A DNA stretch of 64,000 bases from JBBSJZ01 sp041739875 (GTDB lineage Bacteria; Planctomycetota; Planctomycetia; Pirellulales; Pirellulaceae). The notes under the pieces are model-generated. The model saw only the letters and a program-made list of their open reading frames with translations. It was not told the origin of the DNA and made no database searches. Where the stretch lies: the NCBI GenBank assembly GCA_041739875.1, contig JBGSNA010000225.1:1-64000 (forward strand). The letters are read 5' to 3'. A program made the position numbers and the translations under genes. The first letter of the stretch is position 1, and every line of letters begins with the position of its first letter. Positions 34,185 to 42,605 of the stretch are shown one piece after another.

Positions 34185-35816
34185 CTATTTTGTAGACTCC
34201 GTATTTGTTTGGGAAACGCACCATTGGACGGCTTGGCTCAGCAATTTCTCGAAAGCGGGGTTTTCAAAATCCTTCCTAGCCCCCAATGACGTGTAAAACG
34301 AAACGCCAGAATCCGCTCGCGTGAATGTCCAAGCGACAGGCTCCGGTAGATGCCCCGGAACCACGCCGCTCATGAGCAACGTCGCAGTCGGATGAACGGG
34401 CGCCACGACATACAACGAGCCGCCCGCCGTGAAGCCGTTCGGCGCAACCCCAACCAAGATGGGATGGTCGCTCTGTTCCGCTTGCCAAGTGATCTGCGGA
34501 AGCAAATCGTTGCCGTAATGATTGGAGTAGCTCCCGCCGAACACCTCTGCATCCCAACTCTTCCAATCGCTCGCGTTTTCCGGAATCTCGCCCGTACGCA
34601 AACTGAATGCATGGTTTGCCGTGCGAATTCCGACGACCGCTTTGCCTTGAGCCACAAAGTCTCGCACAACAGACAATTCGCTTGGCGGTGGAGTTCGTCG
34701 ACGAACAGAAACGAGCAAAGCGTCTGCGTCCGCGATCGCTTCGATTCCCGGGAGCGAATTGGGTTCCGTCTCGCTGCCAAACACCATCGTCAAGCGATAG
34801 TCACGTCGCAAAAGCTTCTCCGCAAACACAGGCAACGTTCGCTCGGTCTCGTATTCGGGTTCGCTAATCAAGATAGCAACATGCGGTCGAGTATCGTGCT
34901 GGAATCGAAAAGGTTTGCCGCCTAAGAACTGGTCGCTCGTCATGGTTGGACACACGTGCCGTTCGATATGATCGATGATCAAATCGGTGCCGGAGAAGTG
35001 ACTGACAAAAGGCTTTGCCCGCGGGTTGTACATGGTATCGGTGAAATCACGCAGCAAGGCCACGTTCAAACCAGCCGTTGCGAGTCGACGCAGCCCGAAG
35101 GGTCGCCCGAGAACGCACATGTTGGTGTGAACACCGGTGAGAATCACGTGCTGGATACCGTGCTCGCGCAAGACATTCCAAATCTCCTTGCCTTGGTCAC
35201 TGATATAATCTCGCGAGTCATCGATCTTGATGTCCTCGATTTGTTTCCGCCAAGGCTGCTTCACGTTGCGACCTTCGGCTCGCAGCTGAATTTCCCAAGC
35301 GGCTTTTTCTTCAGGCGTATCGTCTTCACCTCCGTCACTTTGGTCGATTGGGTATTCCGCCGCTTCTTCCGACGGGATTTTGTAGCACCACGTCGCAATA
35401 TTCTCCGGGTGATCATCCGCCACCGGCGACTGGATCGCACGCAATCGAGCCGGGTGCTCAGCGTACGCGTCCATACATCCGCTCGGTGCATGAATGATGA
35501 ATGCCCCACGTTCACGAGCAACGACGAGCAACTCGTTCAATCGCGGAGCGAATTCCTTCTCTCGCTGGACGGCGTTGTAACAGTGATGCGAATCCCACAT
35601 GTCGCACACGATGATCGCTGTCTTGGACGGCGACCAAGCTTCGTCGCGAGTCAATTGATGGTATCGCGGAGACGCTTCACTTGTCGGAGTTTGATAACGA
35701 AGCGTGACATGGAAAGAGTCTTCAGCATGTAGACGGGCATCCGATGACGAAACACACGCCAAAGTAATGCAACTGAAAGCAAGGCGAAGAAACGCTTGGC
35801 GACAATAACTCAACAT
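34185..35816 (-). CDS. Exported isochorismatase-like / ThuA-like fusion protein
   Basis: A 543-residue protein. The ATG at 35816 is chosen because GGAAAG precedes it by a few bases and it begins the signal peptide (MLSYCRQAFLRLAFSCITLA); ATG 35834 and GTG 35838-35840 upstream are less likely. Residues about 60-300 form an isochorismatase/cysteine hydrolase domain: the aspartate in IIVCDMWDSHH, a lysine candidate near NVKQPWRKQIED, and the catalytic cysteine in ILTGVHTNMCVLGRP. An approximately 50-residue acidic insert lies between. Residues about 315-540 form a ThuA-like glutamine-amidotransferase-fold domain (RPHVAILISEPEYETERTLP, VGIRTANHAFSLR, FGGSYSNHYGNDLLP). The fusion suggests a two-step or channelled reaction on a periplasmic amide or sugar derivative; the substrate is unknown. 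Confidence 0.9.
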   Translation of the reverse strand: MLSYCRQAFLRLAFSCITLACVSSSDARLHAEDSFHVTLRYQTPTSEASPRYHQLTRDEAWSPSKTAIIVCDMWDSHHCYNAVQREKEFAPRLNELLVVARERGAFIIHAPSGCMDAYAEHPARLRAIQSPVADDHPENIATWCYKIPSEEAAEYPIDQSDGGEDDTPEEKAAWEIQLRAEGRNVKQPWRKQIEDIKIDDSRDYISDQGKEIWNVLREHGIQHVILTGVHTNMCVLGRPFGLRRLATAGLNVALLRDFTDTMYNPRAKPFVSHFSGTDLIIDHIERHVCPTMTSDQFLGGKPFRFQHDTRPHVAILISEPEYETERTLPVFAEKLLRRDYRLTMVFGSETEPNSLPGIEAIADADALLVSVRRRTPPPSELSVVRDFVAQGKAVVGIRTANHAFSLRTGEIPENASDWKSWDAEVFGGSYSNHYGNDLLPQITWQAEQSDHPILVGVAPNGFTAGGSLYVVAPVHPTATLLMSGVVPGHLPEPVAWTFTRADSGVSFYTSLGARKDFENPAFEKLLSQAVQWCVSQTNTESTK

Positions 35817-36029
35817 ATTTCTTTCCGTTGACATGAACACAATTTCGGCAAGACGGTCACGTACGACTCGCCTAAAAAAGAATGACCAAGATACCCGAAT
35901 TTGGACACAAAAACCTGAAGCAATTTACCCCGATAAGCACGGCGATTTTGAAAAACTCGACTAATCCTTTGGAGTTTGGTAGATTTACTTGATGACAGAA
36001 AGTTTTTCTTGTTGATTTGGTGACTCGCT

Positions 36030-36959
36030 GTGTGCTGCTTCGCTCAACCGATCGATCGCGTTGGTTCCACACGTATCTTTGGACGCCTCAGCGGTACTGG
36101 GACTCAATTCCTGGCTTACCAGATGGAGTATGAGTCAAAAACGCCCAACGCGATGATCTTGCCGCTGCCGACCAAATTGCCGGTCGCCCAAGACGCAATG
36201 CGATTCATCTCACTCGAAAGCTACGGGAAGATGTTCAACGATTTTCAAAAGGGATTTCCTCGCAAAGCCCTTCCTACCTTTCCGCTCGTCAATACTCGAG
36301 CTATGAGTGCGATCGCGGCTGAGCAACTCGAGGTTCATGAAGTCGGTGACTATATCACTTCGTTCGTTCCAAACGCGAGTGATTTCGATCGGCTGGACGA
36401 GCAGTTTGTGATCCCCAATTCAACTTGGGATTTGATCCCGGACTATCGCGACTATTCGTTTGCCGTATTCCAACTGACGAAACTGAAAAGTACTCCGCAT
36501 CCGATGGCGTTTGAGTTTCCGACACGTGACACCGAACAAGTTTATTTCCCGACGGTTCATATTCACGATGGGGAAGTTCATGACTATGAAGAGTTTGACC
36601 ACATCCTCTACACGCAAAACCCAGCTCTCGACGATGTTGCCGGTGACTATCGCGACGGTAACTTCGCCGATCCCGCGACGAAGCTCGTTCGCTCAAATCG
36701 AATTGCGAATAACTTCGTGAAAACTGAATTGACCGCTGGGATGGTGGATCCGAATCTGTTATTGCATCGCAAATTGATCGTGGGAAATTTTCCGAATGTT
36801 GACCAGCGAATCGCGATCACTCCAGCAGCCCTGGGTCCGAAAGCAAGCGAGAAATCATCCATGCGATTGCTTCCGTGGGCCCTACCGGCTGCTGCATTCG
36901 CTTGGTTCATTAATCGACGCTCGCGTATTCGCAAGAATTCTGAGGCCGAGTCTCACTGA
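36030..36959 (+). CDS. MCCF-type conserved protein of unknown function
   Basis: A 309-residue protein starting at a GTG (read as Met). The start gives the N-terminus MCCFAQPIDRVGSTRIFGRL, and similar bacterial proteins that I recall begin with the same MCCF and S-x-T-x-IF pattern, which supports this start. Further landmarks are QFLAYQMEYESKTPNAMILP, LPVAQDAMRFISLESY, DYRDYSFAVFQLTK, HPMAFEFPTRDTEQVYFPT and VHIHDGEVHDYEEFDHILY. The paired cysteines at positions 2-3 may bind metal or carry a lipid or redox centre. A short hydrophobic stretch near the C-terminus (RLLPWALPAAAFAWFI) followed by arginines could be a tail anchor. No function is known to me. It ends 6 bases from the convergent RNB gene. 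Confidence 0.72.
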   Translation: MCCFAQPIDRVGSTRIFGRLSGTGTQFLAYQMEYESKTPNAMILPLPTKLPVAQDAMRFISLESYGKMFNDFQKGFPRKALPTFPLVNTRAMSAIAAEQLEVHEVGDYITSFVPNASDFDRLDEQFVIPNSTWDLIPDYRDYSFAVFQLTKLKSTPHPMAFEFPTRDTEQVYFPTVHIHDGEVHDYEEFDHILYTQNPALDDVAGDYRDGNFADPATKLVRSNRIANNFVKTELTAGMVDPNLLLHRKLIVGNFPNVDQRIAITPAALGPKASEKSSMRLLPWALPAAAFAWFINRRSRIRKNSEAESH

Positions 36960-36965
36960 GTCGAT

Positions 36966-38396
36966 TCAGATCGCGGTTAGCACGACGCGTCGTGCCGCAG
37001 GGTTCGCTTCGTCGATACGGACGCGGACGATATCGCCATTGTTGACGCGCCCCAGTTTTGCGGCTCGCGAACGGATTGCGGAATCGTAGGTTTGAACGAT
37101 GCCTGAGTCCGCGTCGACCACTTCGGCTTCGAGAACTTCTCCAATTCGATGCTGCAATGACACAGCCTCGATCAAATCAATCACGGCTCGATCAACGCCC
37201 TTTGCCTTTGCGTCACCCGCCTCCATCACATCGGGAAGCTGGCCGAGTGTTTCGACCAACTCAGCTGGAATGGGCTCGCCTTTCATGATCAAGTGTGCGA
37301 GATCCAAAACGTATCGATCAGCGAGTCGTCGCATCGGCGCGGTTGCGTGAACATAGCTCGCACCAATGGCGGAATGCCAAGGCGGCAAATCGTCCGAGTA
37401 GGCCGCGTAGCTAGCCCGTCCACCAGCACGACGAACGATCAGCAAGAACCTTTGGTGCACAAGATTGTTTGGGTCCAAGCGACGCTGTAAATCTTTGATC
37501 GATTCATTTTTTCCCCAAGCAATCCTCAGTGCATGAGCTTCGCGGCGCAACCGCTCAATCGCTTGACCCGCCGGCTCGTCCATCACGCGAAACAGACCCA
37601 GCTTGGTTTGTTTGAGTAGGTCTGCGAGCGAGATGTTCACAGCCAACGAGAGCGCCGAGTTCACTCGTTCGGAATACAGCATTGCCCGCAACTCCAACCG
37701 CACTCCCCCGGGTGCCATTTCGTCCACAACGACTTCCTGTTGAGGAAACTCGAATCGCATGGCACCACGCTCAGCTTCGTTTCGCCACATCCTCTCGGCG
37801 AATTGCTCAAGATGCGGAATCGCCCCCAAGTCCACCGATCGATACGAGAGCTTCGCACGGCTTGCACAAACAATGCGTTCGACGCTTCGCAGACGCAACT
37901 CGCCTTTGGGATCAATGGAGACGTTCACCTGTACGGCTGGCCGAGGACCATCCGGCAGCAAGCTAGCCGCTCGCTGGGAAATCACTTTCGGATACAGCGA
38001 GACTTTATTGGCCATGCCATAGATGGTGACACCTCGTCGCCATGCTTCTCGCTCGACGAGGCCGCCCACCGGAACAAACGGGCTGAGGTCCGCCAATGCA
38101 TAGGAAAGTACAATTTCTTCCCCATCCTCGCTCAAGTGAAACGCCTGATCGAGATCCGTCGACGTCTCAGGATCCAGAGTGACGTAGGGGATTTCAGTCG
38201 CGTCGATTCGCGCGGAAAAAAAGTGTTCGAGGGAAGCTGACTTTGGAGTGTTAAGCTCTTGAGCGGAAAATGCGTTCGAAGCAGTTTCCGCAGCCTGCAA
38301 GACTTCCGACGGGAAGTCTTTCGGTAAACCGAACTGCTGTTCGATCGCGTCGAACCCATCACGTAGAGCCCGCTCCGCTTCCCGTTGGACTCTCAT
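36966..38396 (-). CDS. RNase II/RNB-domain exoribonuclease, short form
   Basis: A 476-residue RNB-family nuclease. The catalytic core begins near residue 70 (YVTLDPETSTDLDQAFHL). The aspartates matching D201, D207 and D209 of E. coli RNase II are kept, while the next position is Q instead of D, as in the DLDQA branch common in actinobacteria. Other RNB landmarks: SYALADLSPFVPVGGLVERE, GVTIYGMANKVSLYPKVIS, AASLLPDGPRPAVQVNVSID and APMRRLADRYVLDLAHLIM. A C-terminal beta-rich segment (VLEAEVVDADSGIVQTYDSA, LGRVNNGDIVRVRIDEANP) may stand in for the S1 domain, and the usual N-terminal cold-shock domains are missing. Likely 3'-to-5' RNA decay in the cytoplasm. It follows dapA by 17 bases, so the two share a transcript. 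Confidence 0.9.
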   Translation of the reverse strand: MRVQREAERALRDGFDAIEQQFGLPKDFPSEVLQAAETASNAFSAQELNTPKSASLEHFFSARIDATEIPYVTLDPETSTDLDQAFHLSEDGEEIVLSYALADLSPFVPVGGLVEREAWRRGVTIYGMANKVSLYPKVISQRAASLLPDGPRPAVQVNVSIDPKGELRLRSVERIVCASRAKLSYRSVDLGAIPHLEQFAERMWRNEAERGAMRFEFPQQEVVVDEMAPGGVRLELRAMLYSERVNSALSLAVNISLADLLKQTKLGLFRVMDEPAGQAIERLRREAHALRIAWGKNESIKDLQRRLDPNNLVHQRFLLIVRRAGGRASYAAYSDDLPPWHSAIGASYVHATAPMRRLADRYVLDLAHLIMKGEPIPAELVETLGQLPDVMEAGDAKAKGVDRAVIDLIEAVSLQHRIGEVLEAEVVDADSGIVQTYDSAIRSRAAKLGRVNNGDIVRVRIDEANPAARRVVLTAI

Positions 38397-38413
38397 GAAT
38401 GCAATTCAGCTTG

Positions 38414-39322
38414 CTAGGTCGACGGGACTGGATCAAGAAGTCCGTAGCAAGCGAGCGTCTCACGCAATTTGGCTTCGCCCACTTCATCTAGCCGAGTCAT
38501 TGGCAAACGCAGGTCACCGGTATCGCGACCGAGCATCTCCATCGCCGCTTTAACGGGAATGGGGTTCGTCGACAGCCCGAGCATATTTCGACAGAGCACA
38601 AAGAGCTTGTGGTGCAATCGCATCGCCGACTCAAAATCCCCTGCCTGGGCCGAGCGAACGAGCGCGAGCATGTCTTCGGGAACGACGTTACCGACGACAG
38701 AGATAACACCTTCGGCGCCAACGCTCATCATCGGAAGCGTCAGTGAGTCGTCGCCCGACAGCACGGTAAGATCGGTCATGCCACAGATCGCTGAGCATGC
38801 ATCGAGCATACCGGTCGCTTCTTTCACCATCGTGATGCCTGGGACGTCGGCCAAACGCACGATCGTCTCGACTTCGATGTTCTTTGCAGAACGTCCGGGT
38901 ATGTTGTAGACACAAACCGGGATATCGACAGCTTCGGCGATCGCTTTGAAGTGTTGGTAAAAACCTTCCTGAGTCGGCTTGTTGTAGTACGGGGCAACTT
39001 GAAGTGTCGCGTCGGCGCCTTCCGCAGCAGCACGCTTGGTCAACCGGAGAGCTTCGGCCGTACTGTTACTGCCCGTTCCGGCCATCACTTTCGCACGCCC
39101 GGCAACGCATTGGATGACTTCCGAGATCACTCGCTCGTGTTCGTCATGGGAGAGCGTTGGCGATTCGCCTGTGGTACCGACAGGAACGATGGTGCTCGTT
39201 CCAGCTGCGATTTGGAACTCAATTTGTTCTCGCAACCGTGGATAATCGACTTCCCCGTCCGCAAACGGGGTAATGATCGCGACTGACAGACCGCCAAATT
39301 CCGAACCCTTCCGCTGTACCAT
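38414..39322 (-). CDS. dapA: 4-hydroxy-tetrahydrodipicolinate synthase
   Basis: A 302-residue enzyme of lysine and diaminopimelate biosynthesis that condenses pyruvate with aspartate semialdehyde. TIM-barrel aldolase features: VGTTGESPTLSHDEH (the GTTGE loop with the catalytic Thr), APYYNKPTQEGFYQHF, VYNIPGRSAKNIE (catalytic Tyr) and the Schiff-base lysine in ITMVKEATG. Length is typical. It is first of a two-gene unit with the RNB nuclease. Planctomycetes need diaminopimelate for lysine and, in many species, peptidoglycan. Some family members act on other 2-keto acids (NAL or KDG aldolases), but the GTTGES context fits DapA. Confidence 0.94.
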   Translation of the reverse strand: MVQRKGSEFGGLSVAIITPFADGEVDYPRLREQIEFQIAAGTSTIVPVGTTGESPTLSHDEHERVISEVIQCVAGRAKVMAGTGSNSTAEALRLTKRAAAEGADATLQVAPYYNKPTQEGFYQHFKAIAEAVDIPVCVYNIPGRSAKNIEVETIVRLADVPGITMVKEATGMLDACSAICGMTDLTVLSGDDSLTLPMMSVGAEGVISVVGNVVPEDMLALVRSAQAGDFESAMRLHHKLFVLCRNMLGLSTNPIPVKAAMEMLGRDTGDLRLPMTRLDEVGEAKLRETLACYGLLDPVPST

Positions 39323-39744
39323 CTCGATTGCTTCTCTGTGTTTTTTGACGCGTTTTCAGTGAACTGGCTCTGTTTTACCTGATTATGTGCAAACCGAAAG
39401 CCAAAAACTGGACACTCTTGGGTGGAGAAAAGGTTCTACTTGAGCTTGCGAGGGGGGATCGGCGACCAAGATCCTCCGAAAGTAGTTGCGGTTGTCCGTC
39501 GAAAGTGGGCGAATGTGCGGTTGCCCGTTCGGCAAGGAATGGCGAAACTAGTACCGGTCGAGCAGGTCCGCAATCCGCTGTGCAAATAGCGGCTGGTGCC
39601 TCCCCCGACCGCCACGCCAGCTGGGATGCTGGTCTTGTATTTACAATCCGTACCGACAATGCGTTCACTGAGCGTCCAGAGTCTGTACAGAGTCACTTGA
39701 ACTGAAACTAAGTGGCCAAACGGCCCAACCGAGGATGTTAAAAG
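39323..39744. promoter_or_regulatory. Divergent promoter region
   Basis: About 420 bases between dapA and the next exported protein. No coding frame here has recognisable content. The GAGG at about 39731-39734 lies ahead of ATG 39745 as a ribosome binding site. No clear promoter boxes were found by eye. Confidence 0.45.
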
Positions 39745-41457
39745 ATGGGTTTATCGAAATTTTCGTTGCGTCGACTGATCACCGCGACCGTACTTGCGGT
39801 CTCGTTGGTCGCAGGTGTCACACCGACGAGTGTGGTGGCTCAAGAGCGGCTTCAACCCAGCGGTACACCCGCCGCACCTGCCAATGTGACTGAGCCGGTC
39901 GTCGTTCTGACCCTCGGTTCGATGAACAAGTTAATGCAAGACATTAACTACCTCAGCAGCGCTGTTGGCCAACCGCAAGCTGGTGGCATGTTCGCAATGA
40001 TGGCTGGAACGTTCGCGCAAGGCATCGACATGAACACCCCCATCGGTGTGTTTGTGCCGATGGTTGATGGTGTGCCGGAACCCATCGCTATGGTTCCAAC
40101 GGCAAACGTTCGAATGGTACTCAAGCGGCTCGAAGCCCAAACCGGGCCGGTCGACGAGCTTGAAGATGGGACGCTCGTGATAGCGATTGGATCGAGCACG
40201 GTTTACGTTCGCCAATCCGGTAACTGGGCGATTCTTGCACGCAGCCGCGCACTACTTGACGCCGCGCCAGCGGACCCAGCAACTTTGTTTGTTGGCATGG
40301 GCAACGATTACGACATCGCGATCCGCTTGAAGATGCAACTTGTTCCGCCACAAACTCGTGACATGCTCACAGGTCAATTGCGTCAAGGCTTTGAACAAGC
40401 CATGCGTAACCAAAACGGTGGCGATGTCGACGCAAATCGCGAAATGGCTGAAGCGACAATCAAACAACTTGAACAGTTCATCCAAGAAACGGATGAGTTG
40501 AAGTTCGGTTGGAACATCGACCAACAAGCCAAAAACACAACGATGGATTTTTCGTTCACGGCAGTTCCCGGAACCCAGTTGGCGGAGATGTATGGTGGGC
40601 AACACGCTATCCCGTCACGTTTTGCTTCGGTAATTCGTGAGGACGCCGCCGCGTTCTATCATGCTGCGACTTCGATCAGCCCCGCATTGGTGGAGCAAAG
40701 TCGCGCAAGTCTTCAGACTTCGATCTCCGCGATCAAGAACGCGATCGCAGGCGAAGATCGATTGTCTCCTGAGCAAGCCGCAGATATCTCCGACATGATC
40801 GATCGGATCAGCAACTTGGCGGTCGATTCGGTCGCTGAGGGCAAAGCCGATACGGGAGCGTTGCTCTTGGCGGATGCGAACAAGATGCAACTTGTTTTCG
40901 GTGCATTCGTTTCCGACGGTAACGAAGCGGCTCAAATTGTGAAGGACGTCGCGAAGAAGCTTGAAGGTGCGGGCGATGCACCTGAGTTCAAGTTCGATAT
41001 GGGTACGTACAAGGACGTCACGATGCACGCCGTCGAGTTCGCTATTCCCGAAAAAGCAGACGAAGCTCGCAAGGTGTTCGGCGAAAAGGCTGTTTTACGC
41101 ATTGGAACGGCACCCAAGGCCGTGTATCTAGCGTTTGGAAATGAAAGCGACGATCTGCTAAAGACGTTCATTGATGCTGGTGAATCCGACAACGGTGGCG
41201 GACGCCCAGTCGGTCAATTGCGAGTTCACTTGCTCCCAATCTTGACCTACGCTCAATCCATCAAGGCTGATGATACTCTCAGCGCCATGATCGACACGTT
41301 GTCCCGATCGCCGGACCCAGGTCTCATGCAAGTCGTGAGTGATTCAGTGCCAAACGGTCAAAATTCGCGAATGACGATTGGCGAAGGTCTCATCAAAGCC
41401 ATTGGGACTGCGGTTGCCCAAGCTCAAATGAAGCAAATGCAACGCAACGGACAATAG
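39745..41457 (+). CDS. Exported protein of unknown function, own transcription unit
   Basis: A 570-residue protein with a signal peptide (LRRLITATVLAVSLVAGVTP, cut near VVAQE). The mature part is mixed alpha/beta with repeated patterns of about 150-200 residues: VVVLTLGSMNKLMQDINYLS, IGVFVPMVDGVPEPIAMVPT, IAIGSSTVYVRQSGNWAIL, then helical RQGFEQAMRNQNGGDVDANR, and again FGAFVSDGNEAAQIVKDVAK and MHAVEFAIPEKADEARKVFG. This looks like two or more related globular domains in tandem. It is rich in Met and Gln towards the C-terminus. I recognise no enzyme motif; similar exported proteins occur in planctomycetes as hypotheticals. A strong terminator follows, so it is probably an abundant single-gene message. 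Confidence 0.75.
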   Translation: MGLSKFSLRRLITATVLAVSLVAGVTPTSVVAQERLQPSGTPAAPANVTEPVVVLTLGSMNKLMQDINYLSSAVGQPQAGGMFAMMAGTFAQGIDMNTPIGVFVPMVDGVPEPIAMVPTANVRMVLKRLEAQTGPVDELEDGTLVIAIGSSTVYVRQSGNWAILARSRALLDAAPADPATLFVGMGNDYDIAIRLKMQLVPPQTRDMLTGQLRQGFEQAMRNQNGGDVDANREMAEATIKQLEQFIQETDELKFGWNIDQQAKNTTMDFSFTAVPGTQLAEMYGGQHAIPSRFASVIREDAAAFYHAATSISPALVEQSRASLQTSISAIKNAIAGEDRLSPEQAADISDMIDRISNLAVDSVAEGKADTGALLLADANKMQLVFGAFVSDGNEAAQIVKDVAKKLEGAGDAPEFKFDMGTYKDVTMHAVEFAIPEKADEARKVFGEKAVLRIGTAPKAVYLAFGNESDDLLKTFIDAGESDNGGGRPVGQLRVHLLPILTYAQSIKADDTLSAMIDTLSRSPDPGLMQVVSDSVPNGQNSRMTIGEGLIKAIGTAVAQAQMKQMQRNGQ

Positions 41458-41471
41458 TACGGTTGTTTCGT

Positions 41472-41500
41472 TTCGAATGTGTTGACTTCGAATGTGTTGA
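41472..41500 (+). repeat. Perfect tandem duplication of 14 bp
   Basis: TTCGAATGTGTTGA occurs at 41472-41485 and again at 41487-41500, directly before the terminator stem. It may be a replication slippage product; no function is apparent. Confidence 0.85.
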
Positions 41501-41504
41501 AAAA

Positions 41505-41540
41505 GGGGCTGTGTGGGAATCACACAGCCCCACTTTTTTG
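41505..41540 (+). terminator. Strong Rho-independent terminator
   Basis: GGGGCTGTGTG (41505-41515) pairs perfectly over 11 bases with CACACAGCCCC (41521-41531), leaving the 5-base loop GGAAT. The run AAAA lies before and ACTTTTTTG after. It ends the message of the exported 570-residue protein and insulates the operon that begins at 41629. Confidence 0.92.
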
Positions 41541-41628
41541 TGATCGATAATTTGCAGCTCTTCAAGGATGACTCGATGATGGCATACGGCTCGCTCCAAC
41601 GACTGCGTCGACTGGAGTTTTCAAAATC

Positions 41629-42549
41629 ATGAATCGTCGAGTTTGGATCATCTTCTTGACGCTCGCCGTTTGCTTTGTCCTTGTGGCGATTCGTGAGCGA
41701 CGTAGCTCTCAAATTGTGTCTTCGGCTGAACTCGAACAGCTTGCGGCGCCGACAATTGTTGACGTCGCTGGGTCCAGTTCGATAACGGGCGAGACGACGA
41801 TGGCGGATGTGTTGGCGCTTGCCAAAGAATCACTGGCTTCCATGCATAGCACGGTGCACGATTATACCGCTCGATTTGTGAAGCAGGAGCGTGACGCCGA
41901 AGGCAATCTTGGAGAAGTGGCTGAAATGAAAATGAAGGTCATGCCGCGGCACCGGGACGGAAAGCTCGATGCCCCCATGCGAGTCTATCTTGATTTTCAA
42001 AAGCCAGCGTCCCAGGTTGGACGTGAGGTCATTTGGGCGGAAGATCTCTACGATGGCCAACTCGTCGTTCACGAAGGTGGATTCTTTGGCATGTTGACCG
42101 TCCGGCTCGATCCGAATGGTTTCATGGCAATGCGTGGACAACGATTTCCCATCAACCAAATCGGGCTAACGCGGCTCGTCGAATTATTGGTCGAACGTGG
42201 AACGCTTGATCTGGATAACCCAGACATTTCCGTTGTGATCACCAAAGGACACCAATTCGACGGCATCGAGACGGAACTGATCCAGGTAAAGCGTGCGAAA
42301 CCGAGCGGCCTGGAAAACGATTTCTCGCTTGCCGAAATTGTGGTCGACCGCAATCGAATGCTGGTGCTCCAATATCGCAGCTTCGGCTGGAACGAAACGG
42401 CGGCGGTCGCGTCGCCGTCGCTGGCAAAGGGTGCCGACCATGCTTCCCCGCCCTTGATCGAGTCTTACTCGTACCACGATATCAAAACCAATGTGGGGCT
42501 GACCCGTTCCGATTTTGATCCCGAGAATGCTGAATATCGTTATCCGTGA
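41629..42549 (+). CDS. DUF1571 family exported protein
   Basis: A 306-residue protein with an N-terminal signal anchor (VWIIFLTLAVCFVLVAIRER). The DUF1571 domain spans about 75-300: TVHDYTARFVKQERDAEGNL, MRVYLDFQKPASQVGREVIW, LVVHEGGFFGMLTVRLDPNG, FPINQIGLTRLVELL, then a C-terminal YSYHDIKTNVGLTRSDFDPE. DUF1571 has the look of LolA/outer-membrane lipoprotein-sorting-like beta-sheets, but no role is proven. GGAG lies about 12 bases before the ATG. The next gene, a sensor kinase, starts 57 bases downstream on the same strand, so this may be the first gene of the kinase-GTPase operon. Confidence 0.9.
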   Translation: MNRRVWIIFLTLAVCFVLVAIRERRSSQIVSSAELEQLAAPTIVDVAGSSSITGETTMADVLALAKESLASMHSTVHDYTARFVKQERDAEGNLGEVAEMKMKVMPRHRDGKLDAPMRVYLDFQKPASQVGREVIWAEDLYDGQLVVHEGGFFGMLTVRLDPNGFMAMRGQRFPINQIGLTRLVELLVERGTLDLDNPDISVVITKGHQFDGIETELIQVKRAKPSGLENDFSLAEIVVDRNRMLVLQYRSFGWNETAAVASPSLAKGADHASPPLIESYSYHDIKTNVGLTRSDFDPENAEYRYP

Positions 42550-42605
42550 CCAAATTCCACGCCCTAGAGCTACTCGACTAACTTTGTTTCAACGATAGTG
42601 GGGAC

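Noticed and set aside
39385..39705. Plus-strand 106-codon frame before the exported protein gene
   Set aside because: No ribosome binding site, no domain, and it has the composition of intergenic DNA.
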